The notes under the pieces: model-generated
Seen by the model: the letters and a program-made list of their open reading frames with translations, nothing else
What the model was told of the DNA's origin: nothing
The model's database searches: none
Program-made: the position numbers and the translations under genes
Assembly: GCA_027214345.1 (NCBI GenBank)
Contig: JAPWHR010000011.1
Coordinates: 158,389-222,388, forward strand
Length of the DNA: 64,000 bases
From: Comamonadaceae bacterium G21597-S1
Lineage (GTDB): Bacteria > Pseudomonadota > Gammaproteobacteria > Burkholderiales > Burkholderiaceae_C
Reading direction: 5' to 3'
Shown: positions 7,956-17,353 of the stretch, in pieces
Layout of the letters: each line of letters opens with the position of its first letter
Numbering within the stretch: position 1 is the first letter of the stretch

Positions 7956-10220
7956 ATGCAAACAGGCTTCTCGGGCGACGAGCCCTTTGGCGGGCGCATC
8001 GCCCGCACGGCTGACCAGTCCGAGCCCTGGTGGCCCCCGTCCCGCGTCCCCGCAGGCGCGCCCAACGTCGTGACCGTGGTGCTCGACGACACCGGCTTTT
8101 CGCACCTGGGCTGTTATGGCTCGACCATGGCCACGCCGAACATCGACCGCATCGCCGCACAGGGGCTGCGCTACACCGGCTTTCACACCACGGCCCTGTG
8201 TTCACCCACCCGGGCCTGCCTGCTGACCGGCCGCAACCACCACGCCGTCGGCATGCGCTGCATCTCGAATTTCGACACCGGATATCCCAACATGCGCGGA
8301 GCCATTCCGAAGTCCGCCGCCACGCTGGCCGAGGTGTTGCGCGACAACGGTTATGCCACCTATGCAGCGGGCAAGTGGCACCTCGCGCCAATGGCCGAAT
8401 GTTCGGCTGCCGGGCCGTTCACCAACTGGCCGCTGCAGCGCGGTTTCGACCGCTTCTATGGTTTCCTCAATGGCGAAAGCGACCAGTTCTCGCCGGAACT
8501 GATCTGCGACAACCACGCGGTACCGCAACCGAAGTCCCCCGCCGAGGGATACCACTTTTCCGAGGACGTCGTCGATCAGGCCGCAGGTTTCATCCGCGAC
8601 CTGCGTTCCCTGGTTCCGGAAAAACCCTTCTTCCTGTACCTGGCATTTGGCGCCATGCATGCGCCCCACCAGGCGCCTCGGAGTTACCTCGACAAATACC
8701 GCGGACGCTTCGACGCCGGCTGGGACGTCGAGCGCGCGGCCTGGTTCGAACGGCAGAAGCAGATGGGCATCATCCCGCCCGACACCGAACTGGCGCCGCA
8801 CAACCGAGGCGTCAAACCCTGGAACGATCTGAGCCGCAACGAGCAGCGGTTCGCCGCACGCTTGCAGGAAGCCTTCGCCGCCATGCTGGAGCACACTGAT
8901 GACCAGATCGGCCGCCTCGTGGCGCAACTGCAGGAACTGGGCGCCTGGGACAACACCTTGTTCCTGCTGCTGTCCGACAACGGCGCCAGCCAGGAAGGCG
9001 GCGCCAGCGGCATCCTCGACGAGATGCGGTATTTCAACGGCATGCGCGAGGATGTCGACACCGCCGTTTTGCGGCTGGACGACATCGGCGGCCCGAACAG
9101 CCACAGCAATATCCCCTGGGGTTGGGCCCAGGCCGGCAACAGTCCGCTCAAATGGTACAAGCAGAACACGCATGGCGGCGGCGTGCGCGATCCGCTGATC
9201 GTGCACTGGCCCTCGCGACTCGCCAGCCCGGGCTCGACGCGCACCCAGTTCTGCCATGCGATCGACATCGCCCCTACCGTGCTCGCAGCCGTTGGCATAC
9301 CGCAACCGACGGAGGTCGCCAGTGTTCCCCAGATGCCGGTGCACGGCACCAGCCTGCTGGCAACGTTCGAACAGGCCGACGCCACCATCAGTCGCGGACC
9401 GCAGTATTTCGAAATGTTCGGGCACCGCGCCCTCGTGCACGAGGGTTGGAAGGCGGTCTCCCGGCACAAGGCCGGCGTGCCCTACGACGACGACGTCTGG
9501 GAGCTGTACCACCTGGACTCGGATTTCTCGGAGTGCAAGGATCTGGCGCACCGCGACCCCGAGCGACTGCAGCGCATGATCGCCCTGTGGTGGCAGGAAG
9601 CCGAGAAGAACGGCGTGTTGCCGCTGGACGACCGGGGGGCCAGCGAAATGTTCCGCGCCTCGCGCCGCCCCGGCATGCCGACCGCACGCAGGCGTTTCGA
9701 ATATTTCCCGCCGGTGTCCCACATTCCGTCCGACGCCTGTCCGTCGCCGGCCCGGGGCTGGCGGACCATCGTCGAACTCACCCACCCTCAGGGCGATGGC
9801 GATGGCGCCCTGATCAACCGGGGCACACTCAACAGCGGTCTGGCGTTGTACGTACACCAGGGCCGCCTGCATTTCGACTACAACTGCTTTCACGACCATA
9901 CGCGGGCCGTGGCGCAGGAACCGCTCTCGCCCGGGTCACACGTCATCGTGCTCGACGTGGAGCGCCAAAACGACGGCGCTGCCGATGTGTCGCTGGCACT
10001 GGATGGAGCCGTCGTCGCCAGTGCACGTATCCCGAAGCTGCTGTTCGTTCTCTCCAGCCTGGGCATGGACCTGGGCCGCAGCAACGCGCCGATCAACAAC
10101 GACTACCAGGCGCCATTTGTCTACCCCGGCCAGTTGCACCGGGTCGTGTTCGAGCTGGGCGACAAGTCCAGCCTGGGCGAAGTCAAGGCGCTGGTACGCG
10201 CCGAGATGGCCAAGCAGTGA
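7956..10220 (+). CDS. Arylsulfatase with C-terminal extension
   Basis: A 754-residue type I sulfatase. The metal site VVLDDTGFSHLGCYG is complete near residues 43-57. The formylglycine motif CSPTRACLLTGR starts at Cys82, and LLSDNGAS near residue 340 supplies the second metal Asp-Asn. The catalytic domain ends near residue 560; the last 190 residues form a beta-rich extension (LALYVHQGRLHFDYNCF, DVSLALDGAVVASARIP) typical of the long bacterial arylsulfatases. No signal peptide is visible. It is the first gene of a plus-strand operon continuing with an acyl-CoA synthetase and two DUF1254 proteins, directly downstream of the TetR-type operator. No good Shine-Dalgarno sequence precedes the ATG. 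Confidence 0.9.
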   Translation: MQTGFSGDEPFGGRIARTADQSEPWWPPSRVPAGAPNVVTVVLDDTGFSHLGCYGSTMATPNIDRIAAQGLRYTGFHTTALCSPTRACLLTGRNHHAVGMRCISNFDTGYPNMRGAIPKSAATLAEVLRDNGYATYAAGKWHLAPMAECSAAGPFTNWPLQRGFDRFYGFLNGESDQFSPELICDNHAVPQPKSPAEGYHFSEDVVDQAAGFIRDLRSLVPEKPFFLYLAFGAMHAPHQAPRSYLDKYRGRFDAGWDVERAAWFERQKQMGIIPPDTELAPHNRGVKPWNDLSRNEQRFAARLQEAFAAMLEHTDDQIGRLVAQLQELGAWDNTLFLLLSDNGASQEGGASGILDEMRYFNGMREDVDTAVLRLDDIGGPNSHSNIPWGWAQAGNSPLKWYKQNTHGGGVRDPLIVHWPSRLASPGSTRTQFCHAIDIAPTVLAAVGIPQPTEVASVPQMPVHGTSLLATFEQADATISRGPQYFEMFGHRALVHEGWKAVSRHKAGVPYDDDVWELYHLDSDFSECKDLAHRDPERLQRMIALWWQEAEKNGVLPLDDRGASEMFRASRRPGMPTARRRFEYFPPVSHIPSDACPSPARGWRTIVELTHPQGDGDGALINRGTLNSGLALYVHQGRLHFDYNCFHDHTRAVAQEPLSPGSHVIVLDVERQNDGAADVSLALDGAVVASARIPKLLFVLSSLGMDLGRSNAPINNDYQAPFVYPGQLHRVVFELGDKSSLGEVKALVRAEMAKQ

Positions 10221-10243
10221 TAGCCCCACCCGCAGGAACCCCC

Positions 10244-12394
10244 ATGACAGCAAACTCCGACACACAGGCTCAACAACGCATAGCCGCACTGAGCGCGATC
10301 TTCGCCCCCCGATCGGTCGCCATCGTCGGCGCGTCCGATACACCAGGCAAGATTGGCGGCATACCCGTCGACTTCCACCAACGCTTCGGATTCGAGGGCA
10401 GCATCTACCCGGTCAATCCCAGGGGCGGTCTGATCCAGGGCTTGCCGGCCTATCCCTCACTGCGCGCGATCGGCGCGCCGATCGACGTCGCCATCTTCGC
10501 GATACCGGCCAGCCTGGTACCCGCCGCGCTGGAAGACGCGATCGCCGCCGGCGTGCGGGGCATCGTGATGTTCACGTCGGGTTACGCCGAAGTCAGCGAC
10601 GCCGGTGCCGCCACGCAACGCCAGTTCGCGGCAACGGCCCGCGCGGCCGGCATCCGTTTGCTCGGGCCCAATTGCCTGGGTTTCATGAATATCCGCAACG
10701 GGGTCTACGCCACGTTTTGCCCCGCACCCCATTCGGGGCTGGTGCATCCAGGCCATATCGGCCTGATCAGCCAGTCCGGCGCATTCGGCGGCTATGCGTA
10801 CGCGCTGGCACGAGAGCGCGGCATCGGCTTTTCGCAATGGATCACCACCGGCAACGAAGCCGACGTGGACTTCGCCGACGGCGTCGAATGGCTGGCGCAG
10901 GATCCGAACACCCGCGTCATCATGGGTTACATGGAAGGTTGCCGTGACGGCTTCAAGCTGCGCCGCGCATTGGCTGCCGCCCATGCGGCCAGGAAGCCGG
11001 TGGTCATCGTCAAGGTGGGCCGCACCACGATCGGCGCACAGGCCGCTGCCAGCCACACGGCCGCACTGGCCGGCGACGACGCCGTCTACGACGCCGTGCT
11101 GCGCGAATACGGCGTACACCGTGCGCGCGACGTGGCCGAGTTCTTCGGTATCGCCGCCAGCGCCAGTATCGCGACTTTGCCACCCGACCGGTCGATCGGG
11201 CTGTTCACCTTGTCCGGCGGCGTCGGCGTGCTGATGGCCGACGAAGCCCATGACCACGGGCTCGATGTGCGGGCCATGCCGCAGGAAGCCCAGGACACCA
11301 TTCGCGGCTGGGTCCCGTTTGCCGGCCCGGCAAATCCGGTCGACATCACCGGCCAGGTGACCAACGACCTGACGCTGATCGAGCGCACGGCGCGCCTGAT
11401 GCTGGACGTCGGCCACTATGGCAGCTGGATAGGCTTCATGGCCGCGGCCGGGACCTCCAACACGTTCTGGCCCGTGCTCGAGTCGCTGATCACCCACCTG
11501 CGGCGCGACTATCCCGACAAGTTGCTGGCCCTGAGCACCCTGCTGACGCAAGAGCGCCGCCAGGTGATGGAGGCCATGGGATGCCTGGTCTTCACCGAAC
11601 CGGCCGAAGCGGTACGCACCATCGCTGCGCTGGCCGCCTTCGGCGAGGCGTTTGCCCGCACCGACATCACGGCGCCCGTGCGGCAGCAGGCCTCCCGGCC
11701 CTTGCCCCCTGGCGCGCAATCGGAACCCCAGGCCCTGGCCACACTGGCAGCTGCCGGCATTGCCACCTGCGCCCATGCAGTCGTCACATCCGCCGCGGCC
11801 GCGGCCGCTGCTGCGCAACGGCTGGCGCAACCAGTGGTTCTCAAGATCGTGTCGCCCGACATCCTGCATAAATCCGACATCGGAGGCGTGGCCCTCGGCC
11901 TGCAGGACGCCGACGCGGTCCACAACGCCTATGAAAGGATGCAGGCCGCGGTACGCCGGCAGGCGCCCGACGCCCGCATCGACGGCGTTCTGGTGGCCCC
12001 GATGGTCACGGGCGGCGTCGAGTGCATCCTCGGGGTGCGGCGCGACCCCGTTTTCGGGCCGATGGTGATGTTCGGCCTGGGCGGCGTTTTTGTCGAACTG
12101 CTGGGCGACGTGGCTCTGCACTCGGCCCCGGTCAACCACGAACAGGCGCTGACGATGATCCGCAGCGTCAAGGGCTTCGGGCTGCTCAGTGGCGCACGCG
12201 GACGCGCGGCGGTCGACCTTGATTTCCTGGCCGATAACCTGGTTGCGCTGTCGCGGCTTGCGGTCGAGGCCGGCGACACCCTGGACAGCATCGACATCAA
12301 TCCTTTCATCGCGCTGCCGACCGACCGCGGTCGCGGCTGTGCCGTCGATGCCGTGATCGTCGGCACCGCGACGGCAACGACCACACCGACATGA
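10244..12394 (+). CDS. ADP-forming acetate/acyl-CoA ligase family protein
   Basis: A 716-residue single-chain acyl-CoA synthetase of the NDP-forming superfamily, which makes an acyl-CoA from a carboxylic acid, CoA and ATP. Domain order is a CoA-binding Rossmann domain (IFAPRSVAIVGASDTPGKIGG, about 14-130), succinyl-CoA-ligase-like domains (LISQSGAFGGYA near 175; the SHTAALAGDD loop near 268 holds the phospho-His), then a C-terminal ATP-grasp domain from about residue 480 (PVVLKIVSPDILHKSDIGGVALGL). The ATG at 10244 follows GCAGGAA. It lies 23 bp after the sulfatase and 19 bp before the first DUF1254 gene, so it would activate the acid released by the upstream enzymes. Confidence 0.87.
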   Translation: MTANSDTQAQQRIAALSAIFAPRSVAIVGASDTPGKIGGIPVDFHQRFGFEGSIYPVNPRGGLIQGLPAYPSLRAIGAPIDVAIFAIPASLVPAALEDAIAAGVRGIVMFTSGYAEVSDAGAATQRQFAATARAAGIRLLGPNCLGFMNIRNGVYATFCPAPHSGLVHPGHIGLISQSGAFGGYAYALARERGIGFSQWITTGNEADVDFADGVEWLAQDPNTRVIMGYMEGCRDGFKLRRALAAAHAARKPVVIVKVGRTTIGAQAAASHTAALAGDDAVYDAVLREYGVHRARDVAEFFGIAASASIATLPPDRSIGLFTLSGGVGVLMADEAHDHGLDVRAMPQEAQDTIRGWVPFAGPANPVDITGQVTNDLTLIERTARLMLDVGHYGSWIGFMAAAGTSNTFWPVLESLITHLRRDYPDKLLALSTLLTQERRQVMEAMGCLVFTEPAEAVRTIAALAAFGEAFARTDITAPVRQQASRPLPPGAQSEPQALATLAAAGIATCAHAVVTSAAAAAAAAQRLAQPVVLKIVSPDILHKSDIGGVALGLQDADAVHNAYERMQAAVRRQAPDARIDGVLVAPMVTGGVECILGVRRDPVFGPMVMFGLGGVFVELLGDVALHSAPVNHEQALTMIRSVKGFGLLSGARGRAAVDLDFLADNLVALSRLAVEAGDTLDSIDINPFIALPTDRGRGCAVDAVIVGTATATTTPT

Positions 12395-12413
12395 CAACCA
12401 CCCGAACACCAAC

Positions 12414-13808
12414 ATGACAACGACCACGACACCTGCAACCGCCGCAATGACTGCAAGCTCCACCCCGGATCCGCGACGCGCGCTGGGGCAGTCGATCGGC
12501 CTGGCCGCCTTCATCTGGGGCTACCCGCTGGTCGAGACCCTGCGCACCTGCCGGCTGCAATCCGCGGCTCCGCCCACGGGCGGGGCGCCGGCCAAGTCAC
12601 CGATCGACCGCTTGCTGCACATCCGCGACGCCACCCAGGCCCATGAACGCGACATCGTGACACCGGCCAATGACCTGCTCTACACCACCGGATGGATCAA
12701 CCTGGCCAACGGCCCGCGCCTCTTGCACGTGCCCGCCAGCAAGCGCCACGACGGGCGTTATTTCGTGCTCGCCCTGTACGATGCCTGGACCAACAACTTC
12801 GCCAATCCCGGCCTGCGCACCAGCGACCCGGACGGCGAGATCGTGGCGCTGGTCGGGCCCGGGACACCGGCGGACAGCACCGTGCCGGACGACGCCAGGG
12901 TCATCCACTGCCCGACCGACCTGGTCTGGCTGATCGGTCGCATCGTGGTCGGCGACAACGACGACAAGGTGGCGGCACGCGCACTGCAGTCCGACATCCG
13001 GCTGGAATGCCCGCCCGGCACGGACACCGGCGTATCGCCCAGCGCCGTCAGCGCCTGGATCGGCGACGCGCAAGACACGATGGCCGCGCTGGCCGAGCGC
13101 CCAGGCGATGCCGATGCAATTGCCGGCCGATTCTTCGGCAACCTGTGCCAAAGCCTGGCCAGCGCGCCCCCGCCACGAGAAGACACCGGCATGCTGGCCT
13201 GGTTCGCCCGCGCCAGACTGGTACCTGGCACGCATTTCGACTGGAACTGGCTCGACGCACCACTTCGCGATGGACTGTGCCAGGGCCTGCTGGATGGCGC
13301 GGCCCTGCTGATCAGCAGTGCGCGCAGCCAGGTTGCCCGGCCGTGGGCGGCCAGTTTTGCGATGGGCAACTACGGCACCAACTACCAGTTGCGTGCGCTG
13401 GTCGCCTACAAGGGACTGGGAGGTCTGGTCAGCGACGAGGCGGTGTACGCGATGGGCGACTTCGATGCCGACAAACAGCCGCTCGATGGCCGCAACGACT
13501 ACCAGATGTCCTTCGGCGCGAATGACCTGCCGCCGGTGGATGCCTTCTGGTCGGTCACGCTGTACGACGCGGACCGCTTTCTGTACGCGAATCCGACCGG
13601 ACGGTACGCGATCGGCGACCGTACCCCGAACCTGAGGCGGGATCCGGACGGCGGCCTGACCTTGCGTATCGGCCATGCGGCGCCGACCGACACCACGAAC
13701 TGGCTTCCCGCACCGGCCGGCAGCTTCTATCTGATCCTGCGCATGTATTGCCCGCGTCCGGAAGCACGGACCTGGCAGATTCCCGCCTTGCAACGCATCA
13801 GCCGCTGA
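12414..13808 (+). CDS. DUF1254/DUF1214 protein, copy 1
   Basis: A 464-residue protein of the DUF1254-DUF1214 architecture. The first half carries AAFIWGYPLVETLR and the block ERDIVTPANDLLYTTGWINLANGPRLLHVP; the second half has the DUF1214-type strand NDLPPVDAFWSVTLYDADRFL and a C-terminal LRMYCPRPE. No signal peptide is seen, although many family members are exported. The family has no established reaction that I can state. It lies 19 bp after the acyl-CoA ligase and 9 bp before a paralogue of the same length, so all four plus-strand genes are probably one transcript under the TetR operator. Confidence 0.85.
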   Translation: MTTTTTPATAAMTASSTPDPRRALGQSIGLAAFIWGYPLVETLRTCRLQSAAPPTGGAPAKSPIDRLLHIRDATQAHERDIVTPANDLLYTTGWINLANGPRLLHVPASKRHDGRYFVLALYDAWTNNFANPGLRTSDPDGEIVALVGPGTPADSTVPDDARVIHCPTDLVWLIGRIVVGDNDDKVAARALQSDIRLECPPGTDTGVSPSAVSAWIGDAQDTMAALAERPGDADAIAGRFFGNLCQSLASAPPPREDTGMLAWFARARLVPGTHFDWNWLDAPLRDGLCQGLLDGAALLISSARSQVARPWAASFAMGNYGTNYQLRALVAYKGLGGLVSDEAVYAMGDFDADKQPLDGRNDYQMSFGANDLPPVDAFWSVTLYDADRFLYANPTGRYAIGDRTPNLRRDPDGGLTLRIGHAAPTDTTNWLPAPAGSFYLILRMYCPRPEARTWQIPALQRISR

Positions 13809-13817
13809 ACCACCATC

Positions 13818-15209
13818 ATGTCCGACTCCGGCAACACCACCCCGAACCCCGGCGTACGCGCCGACTACCTGAACAGCCTGGCGCTACAGGCCTGCATCTA
13901 TTGCTGGCCGCTGTACGAGATGCAGCGCATGCGTGCGGCCACCTCGGCGCGCAAGGCACCCGGCCAGGGTTTCGCGGGCACCAGCCCCGAGAGCACCGAA
14001 CGCTGGTGCAACCTGTTCACGAACGAGCGGGCACTGCTGACCGCCGGCAAAAGCCGTGTTGTGATGCCCAACAACGACACGTTGTACGTCAACGCCTGGC
14101 TCGACCTGTCCAAAGGTCCGCTGGTCATCAGCGTGCCGGACACCGGCACTCGCTACTACGTGCTGGGCATGCTCGACTATTACACGAACCCGTTCGCCAG
14201 TGTCGGCACCCGTACCACCGGCAACGGTGCCGGATCGGTGCTGGTGTCCGGGCCCGGCTGGGAAGGAGAGATACCGGCCGAACACCAAGCCGAGGGGCGC
14301 CACCTGTGCAGTCCCACGAACGGGGTCTGGATCATCGGCCGGATCCTGGTCGACGGACCGGACGACGTGCCTGCGGTCAACGCGTTGCAGGACCAGTTCC
14401 GGATGCAGGCACTGGCCGACTGGCGCGCAGGCCGCGACAGTCCGCCATCCCGATTCGACAGCCAGTTCGCGCCGCGCGCGCCCTTCACCGTCGACCGATT
14501 TCTGGCCATGGTCAACGGCGCCCTGAAAGACAATCCGCCGCCCGCGCGCGACGCGGCTCTGGTGGCGCAATTTGCGCAGCTGGGCATCGGCAAAGGCGCC
14601 AAGGCCGCGCTGCAGGACGACGCCCGCACGGCGCTTGTGCATGCATGTGCACGGGCACAACGGCTGCTCGACAGTCCGGAGCAGGAGGTGTTCGGTGCAG
14701 CCGGCGGCAGTGAGCTACCCGGCTGGCGCAACCCGTTCCGGCTCGGCCAGAATTTCGGCGACGATCTGTTGCTGCGCGCCTTCATCGCGCGCCAGTCCAT
14801 CGGCGCACTGGAAACCCGGGAGGCGGCATATCCGCGCTGCGAGACCGACGTGGCCGGCCAGTTGCTGAGCGGCCGACACCGCTACACGATCCGCTTCGCG
14901 CCCGGCCAGACGCCACCGGTGGACGCGTTCTGGTCCATCACCCTGTATCGGGCCAGCGACTGCTTCCTGGTTCCCAACCCGATCGAGCGCTACTCCATCG
15001 GCGACCGCACGCCCGGCCTGGTCTTCGACACCGACGGCGGCCTGACCATCACGATCGCGCACGCCGCACCGCTGGACGCGACGCAACGCGCAAACTGGCT
15101 GCCGGCACCCGAAGACCGATTCTTCCTGTGCCTGCGTGCCTATCTGCCGCGCCCGGAAATGCTTGACGGGCACTACCGGCTGCCCGACCCGCAACGACGG
15201 CCGGACTGA
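13818..15209 (+). CDS. DUF1254/DUF1214 protein, copy 2
   Basis: A 463-residue paralogue of the preceding gene, starting 9 bp after it. Shared landmarks include YCWPLYEMQR at the start, VMPNNDTLYVNAWLDLSKGPLVISVP in the first domain, and TPPVDAFWSITLYRASDCFL with IERYSIGDRTPGL in the second. The two copies are clearly diverged, so this is an old duplication rather than a recent one. They may form a heteromer or act on different substrates. It is the last gene of the operon and converges on the minus-strand alpha/beta hydrolase with only 12 bp between stops. Confidence 0.85.
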   Translation: MSDSGNTTPNPGVRADYLNSLALQACIYCWPLYEMQRMRAATSARKAPGQGFAGTSPESTERWCNLFTNERALLTAGKSRVVMPNNDTLYVNAWLDLSKGPLVISVPDTGTRYYVLGMLDYYTNPFASVGTRTTGNGAGSVLVSGPGWEGEIPAEHQAEGRHLCSPTNGVWIIGRILVDGPDDVPAVNALQDQFRMQALADWRAGRDSPPSRFDSQFAPRAPFTVDRFLAMVNGALKDNPPPARDAALVAQFAQLGIGKGAKAALQDDARTALVHACARAQRLLDSPEQEVFGAAGGSELPGWRNPFRLGQNFGDDLLLRAFIARQSIGALETREAAYPRCETDVAGQLLSGRHRYTIRFAPGQTPPVDAFWSITLYRASDCFLVPNPIERYSIGDRTPGLVFDTDGGLTITIAHAAPLDATQRANWLPAPEDRFFLCLRAYLPRPEMLDGHYRLPDPQRRPD

Positions 15210-15221
15210 CACCGGCGGGGC

Positions 15222-16034
15222 TCAGCGCGTAGCGTCGGACGCGCCGAGCCAATCGGCCACACAGCGATGGAACGCCTCGGGCTTGTGCAGCATGACCCAA
15301 TGCCCGGTGGGCAAGGCCTGCACCGCGTTGCCCGGTTGCGCACGGACCCAGTCCAGCCAGCCGGGTGAGTGGAACATGAACGGCTTGCGCGTGCCGTAGA
15401 CATACAACATCGGACAGGCTGGCCGCACCGGCGCGGTGTGGGACAAGCCGCCGACGGTGCCGAACCAGCGCATCGCATACGGGTAGTTCATCTGCCAGCC
15501 GATCGAGGCCGGATCGGTACGACATCCCAGGGACCGCGCCATGGTCCGCGTCATCCAGTTGCCCATGGCCCCGCCGATCTTCCAGGCCAGCGCCAGCCAG
15601 AACTGGTAACCGAACACCTGGGCGCGCTGGGTGGCCGTCAAGGCCTGGCGCAGAGCGCCCGAATTGTGGTCGCCGATGTCGACGGCGACGATGCGGGCCA
15701 CCCGCGCGGGATGACGCGCGGCGAACTCGTAGCCGAAGATGCAGCCCCAGTCATGCAACAGCAGCGTGACCGGCAGGCCGGGACTGACCTGGTCCACCAC
15801 CGTCAACAGCCACTCGCACATGTCGTCGAGCGAGGTCGCACGCGGACCGGCCTGGGTGTCGAAGCCCGGCAATGTGACACGTGCGCAGCAATAACGGTCC
15901 TTGAGCGCGTTGACCGTCGCGTCCCAGAGCCGATAGGTGTCCGGCCAGCCATGCAGCATGACGACCGTATGCGGATGACCGCCTTCGAAATGGACCTCGA
16001 TGTCCTCGACGGTGACGCGCGCAATCCCTGGCAT
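15222..16034 (-). CDS. Alpha/beta hydrolase with Asp-type nucleophile elbow
   Basis: A 270-residue alpha/beta-fold hydrolase of the epoxide hydrolase/haloalkane dehalogenase branch. HGWPD at residues 28-32 is the oxyanion-hole motif. The nucleophile elbow reads LLLHDWGCIFG (His94, Asp95, Trp96, Gly97), so the nucleophile is Asp, not Ser. The C-terminal GHWVMLHKPE provides the catalytic His. The cap region (about 125-200) is rich in Trp and Met. The ATG at 16034 has AAGGGG upstream; an in-frame upstream extension to 16376 lacks family sequence. It is convergent with the DUF1254 operon. Substrate class (epoxide, ester or halide) is undetermined. Confidence 0.83.
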   Translation of the reverse strand: MPGIARVTVEDIEVHFEGGHPHTVVMLHGWPDTYRLWDATVNALKDRYCCARVTLPGFDTQAGPRATSLDDMCEWLLTVVDQVSPGLPVTLLLHDWGCIFGYEFAARHPARVARIVAVDIGDHNSGALRQALTATQRAQVFGYQFWLALAWKIGGAMGNWMTRTMARSLGCRTDPASIGWQMNYPYAMRWFGTVGGLSHTAPVRPACPMLYVYGTRKPFMFHSPGWLDWVRAQPGNAVQALPTGHWVMLHKPEAFHRCVADWLGASDATR

Positions 16035-16294
16035 CGGACCCCTTTCCAGTTCGCCATGTGCTGCGGCAGACCGGAACCACGCAGCAGGTGAATACAACGA
16101 CGACAACAACTCGCCGCGCCCCGGCGATCGCGTCGCCCGCACAGTGCCGCAGGCGGCCGGAACCGCAGGCGCACACGCGCGCCGGATGTCGGGAATTCTA
16201 GCCATCGCGACGGTGGCCCGGGCCGCGCAACGGGCATCGCGGCTGGCGTGTCGGACGCGTGCGCCGCCAGGCGCTGCGAGCGGCAAGCCCGGCG

Positions 16295-17347
16295 TCAACG
16301 GCCGCCCGCGGCGGCGCGGAACAACCGGATGCGTTCGGCGTCGGCAGGGTGTGACGCGATGGAGATACCGCTCCATGCGCTGTCGCCGTCCGACCCGGCC
16401 GTGTCGCCACGGCGGCGATGCATCTGCTCGAAGAAGCGCACCATCACCAGTGGCGATATCCCGGCTGCGTTGAGCATGCGCGCCGACGCCTGGTCGGCCT
16501 CGCGCTCGGCGGCGCGCGAATAACTGGCATGACCCAATGCCGCGGGTGCGGCGGCGAACCAGGAGCTGAAGTCGCCGAACACGACGGCGGCAACACCCGA
16601 CAACACCGCGCCCTGCACCAGCAAGCGCAGGCCGTGCCGGTGCTCGACGTGCCCCAGTTCATGGGCCAGCACCCCCATCAGGACCGGTTCGTCGTCGCGG
16701 AACATGGCCACCAGTTCGTCCGTCATGATGATGGTGCCGCCCGGCAACGCAAACGCATTGGGGCCGATCCGGCTGCCGCGAAATTCCAGTTGCCAGTGCG
16801 GCACCGTGCCCGGTGGCTGCGCGGCGGCTACCCGCCGGAAGGCCGCGCGCAGGGCCGCCTGCCGTTCCGGCGGCAGTTCGCTGGGTCGCAGCATGAGCCG
16901 GTCCAGGCTGGTCAGCGCCGTCTCGCCGATGACCAGGTCGACCGACACCGGCGTGGCCGCGACGACCAGCCCGGCCAGAGCCGCAAGCCCCCAGCGCTGG
17001 AGCGCGACCGCCAGCAACACGAGAGCGGCAACGCTGGCCATCACCCAGCGCCAGCTGCCCTGCATGCGCACGGCCAGGTCGGGCCGATGGCCACTGGCGC
17101 GGGCCCATGTGTCCCAGGCGGCGCCATCGGCACACTGGATCGCGCCGCCACGCGCCAGATGCAGCACACGCATGCCGTGCCGGCTGGGTTCGGGCCATTG
17201 CAGTTCGCCCGCCGGCACCCGGCGTTCGAAGCCGGGACCGCGCAGCAGCAGGTCCTTGCCGGTCCATTGCAGCTCGACCGGCTGCTCGCCGGCATGGGTG
17301 CCGTCGAAGTAGCTGGCCGTCAGTACCGGCGCCTCGGTCTCGCGCAT
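16295..17347 (-). CDS. M48-family membrane zinc metalloprotease
   Basis: A 350-residue peptidase of the HtpX/Oma1 type. The zinc motif H229-E-L-G-H233 lies in VLAHELGHVEHRHG, with the third ligand Glu expected in EREADQASARML near residue 285. Before it are a soluble N-terminal beta-rich domain (residues 1-95) and two hydrophobic segments at about 100-135, so the protein is probably anchored in the inner membrane. It starts 6 bp after the stop of the DUF898 gene, forming a DUF898-M48 pair that is common in betaproteobacteria. Likely role is quality control of membrane proteins; the partner and substrate are not known. Confidence 0.87.
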   Translation of the reverse strand: MRETEAPVLTASYFDGTHAGEQPVELQWTGKDLLLRGPGFERRVPAGELQWPEPSRHGMRVLHLARGGAIQCADGAAWDTWARASGHRPDLAVRMQGSWRWVMASVAALVLLAVALQRWGLAALAGLVVAATPVSVDLVIGETALTSLDRLMLRPSELPPERQAALRAAFRRVAAAQPPGTVPHWQLEFRGSRIGPNAFALPGGTIIMTDELVAMFRDDEPVLMGVLAHELGHVEHRHGLRLLVQGAVLSGVAAVVFGDFSSWFAAAPAALGHASYSRAAEREADQASARMLNAAGISPLVMVRFFEQMHRRRGDTAGSDGDSAWSGISIASHPADAERIRLFRAAAGGR

Positions 17348-17353
17348 GCGGGC

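Noticed and set aside
8202..9899. 565-codon open frame on the minus strand
   Set aside because: Antisense to the second sulfatase; Val/Gly/Arg-rich with no family signature.
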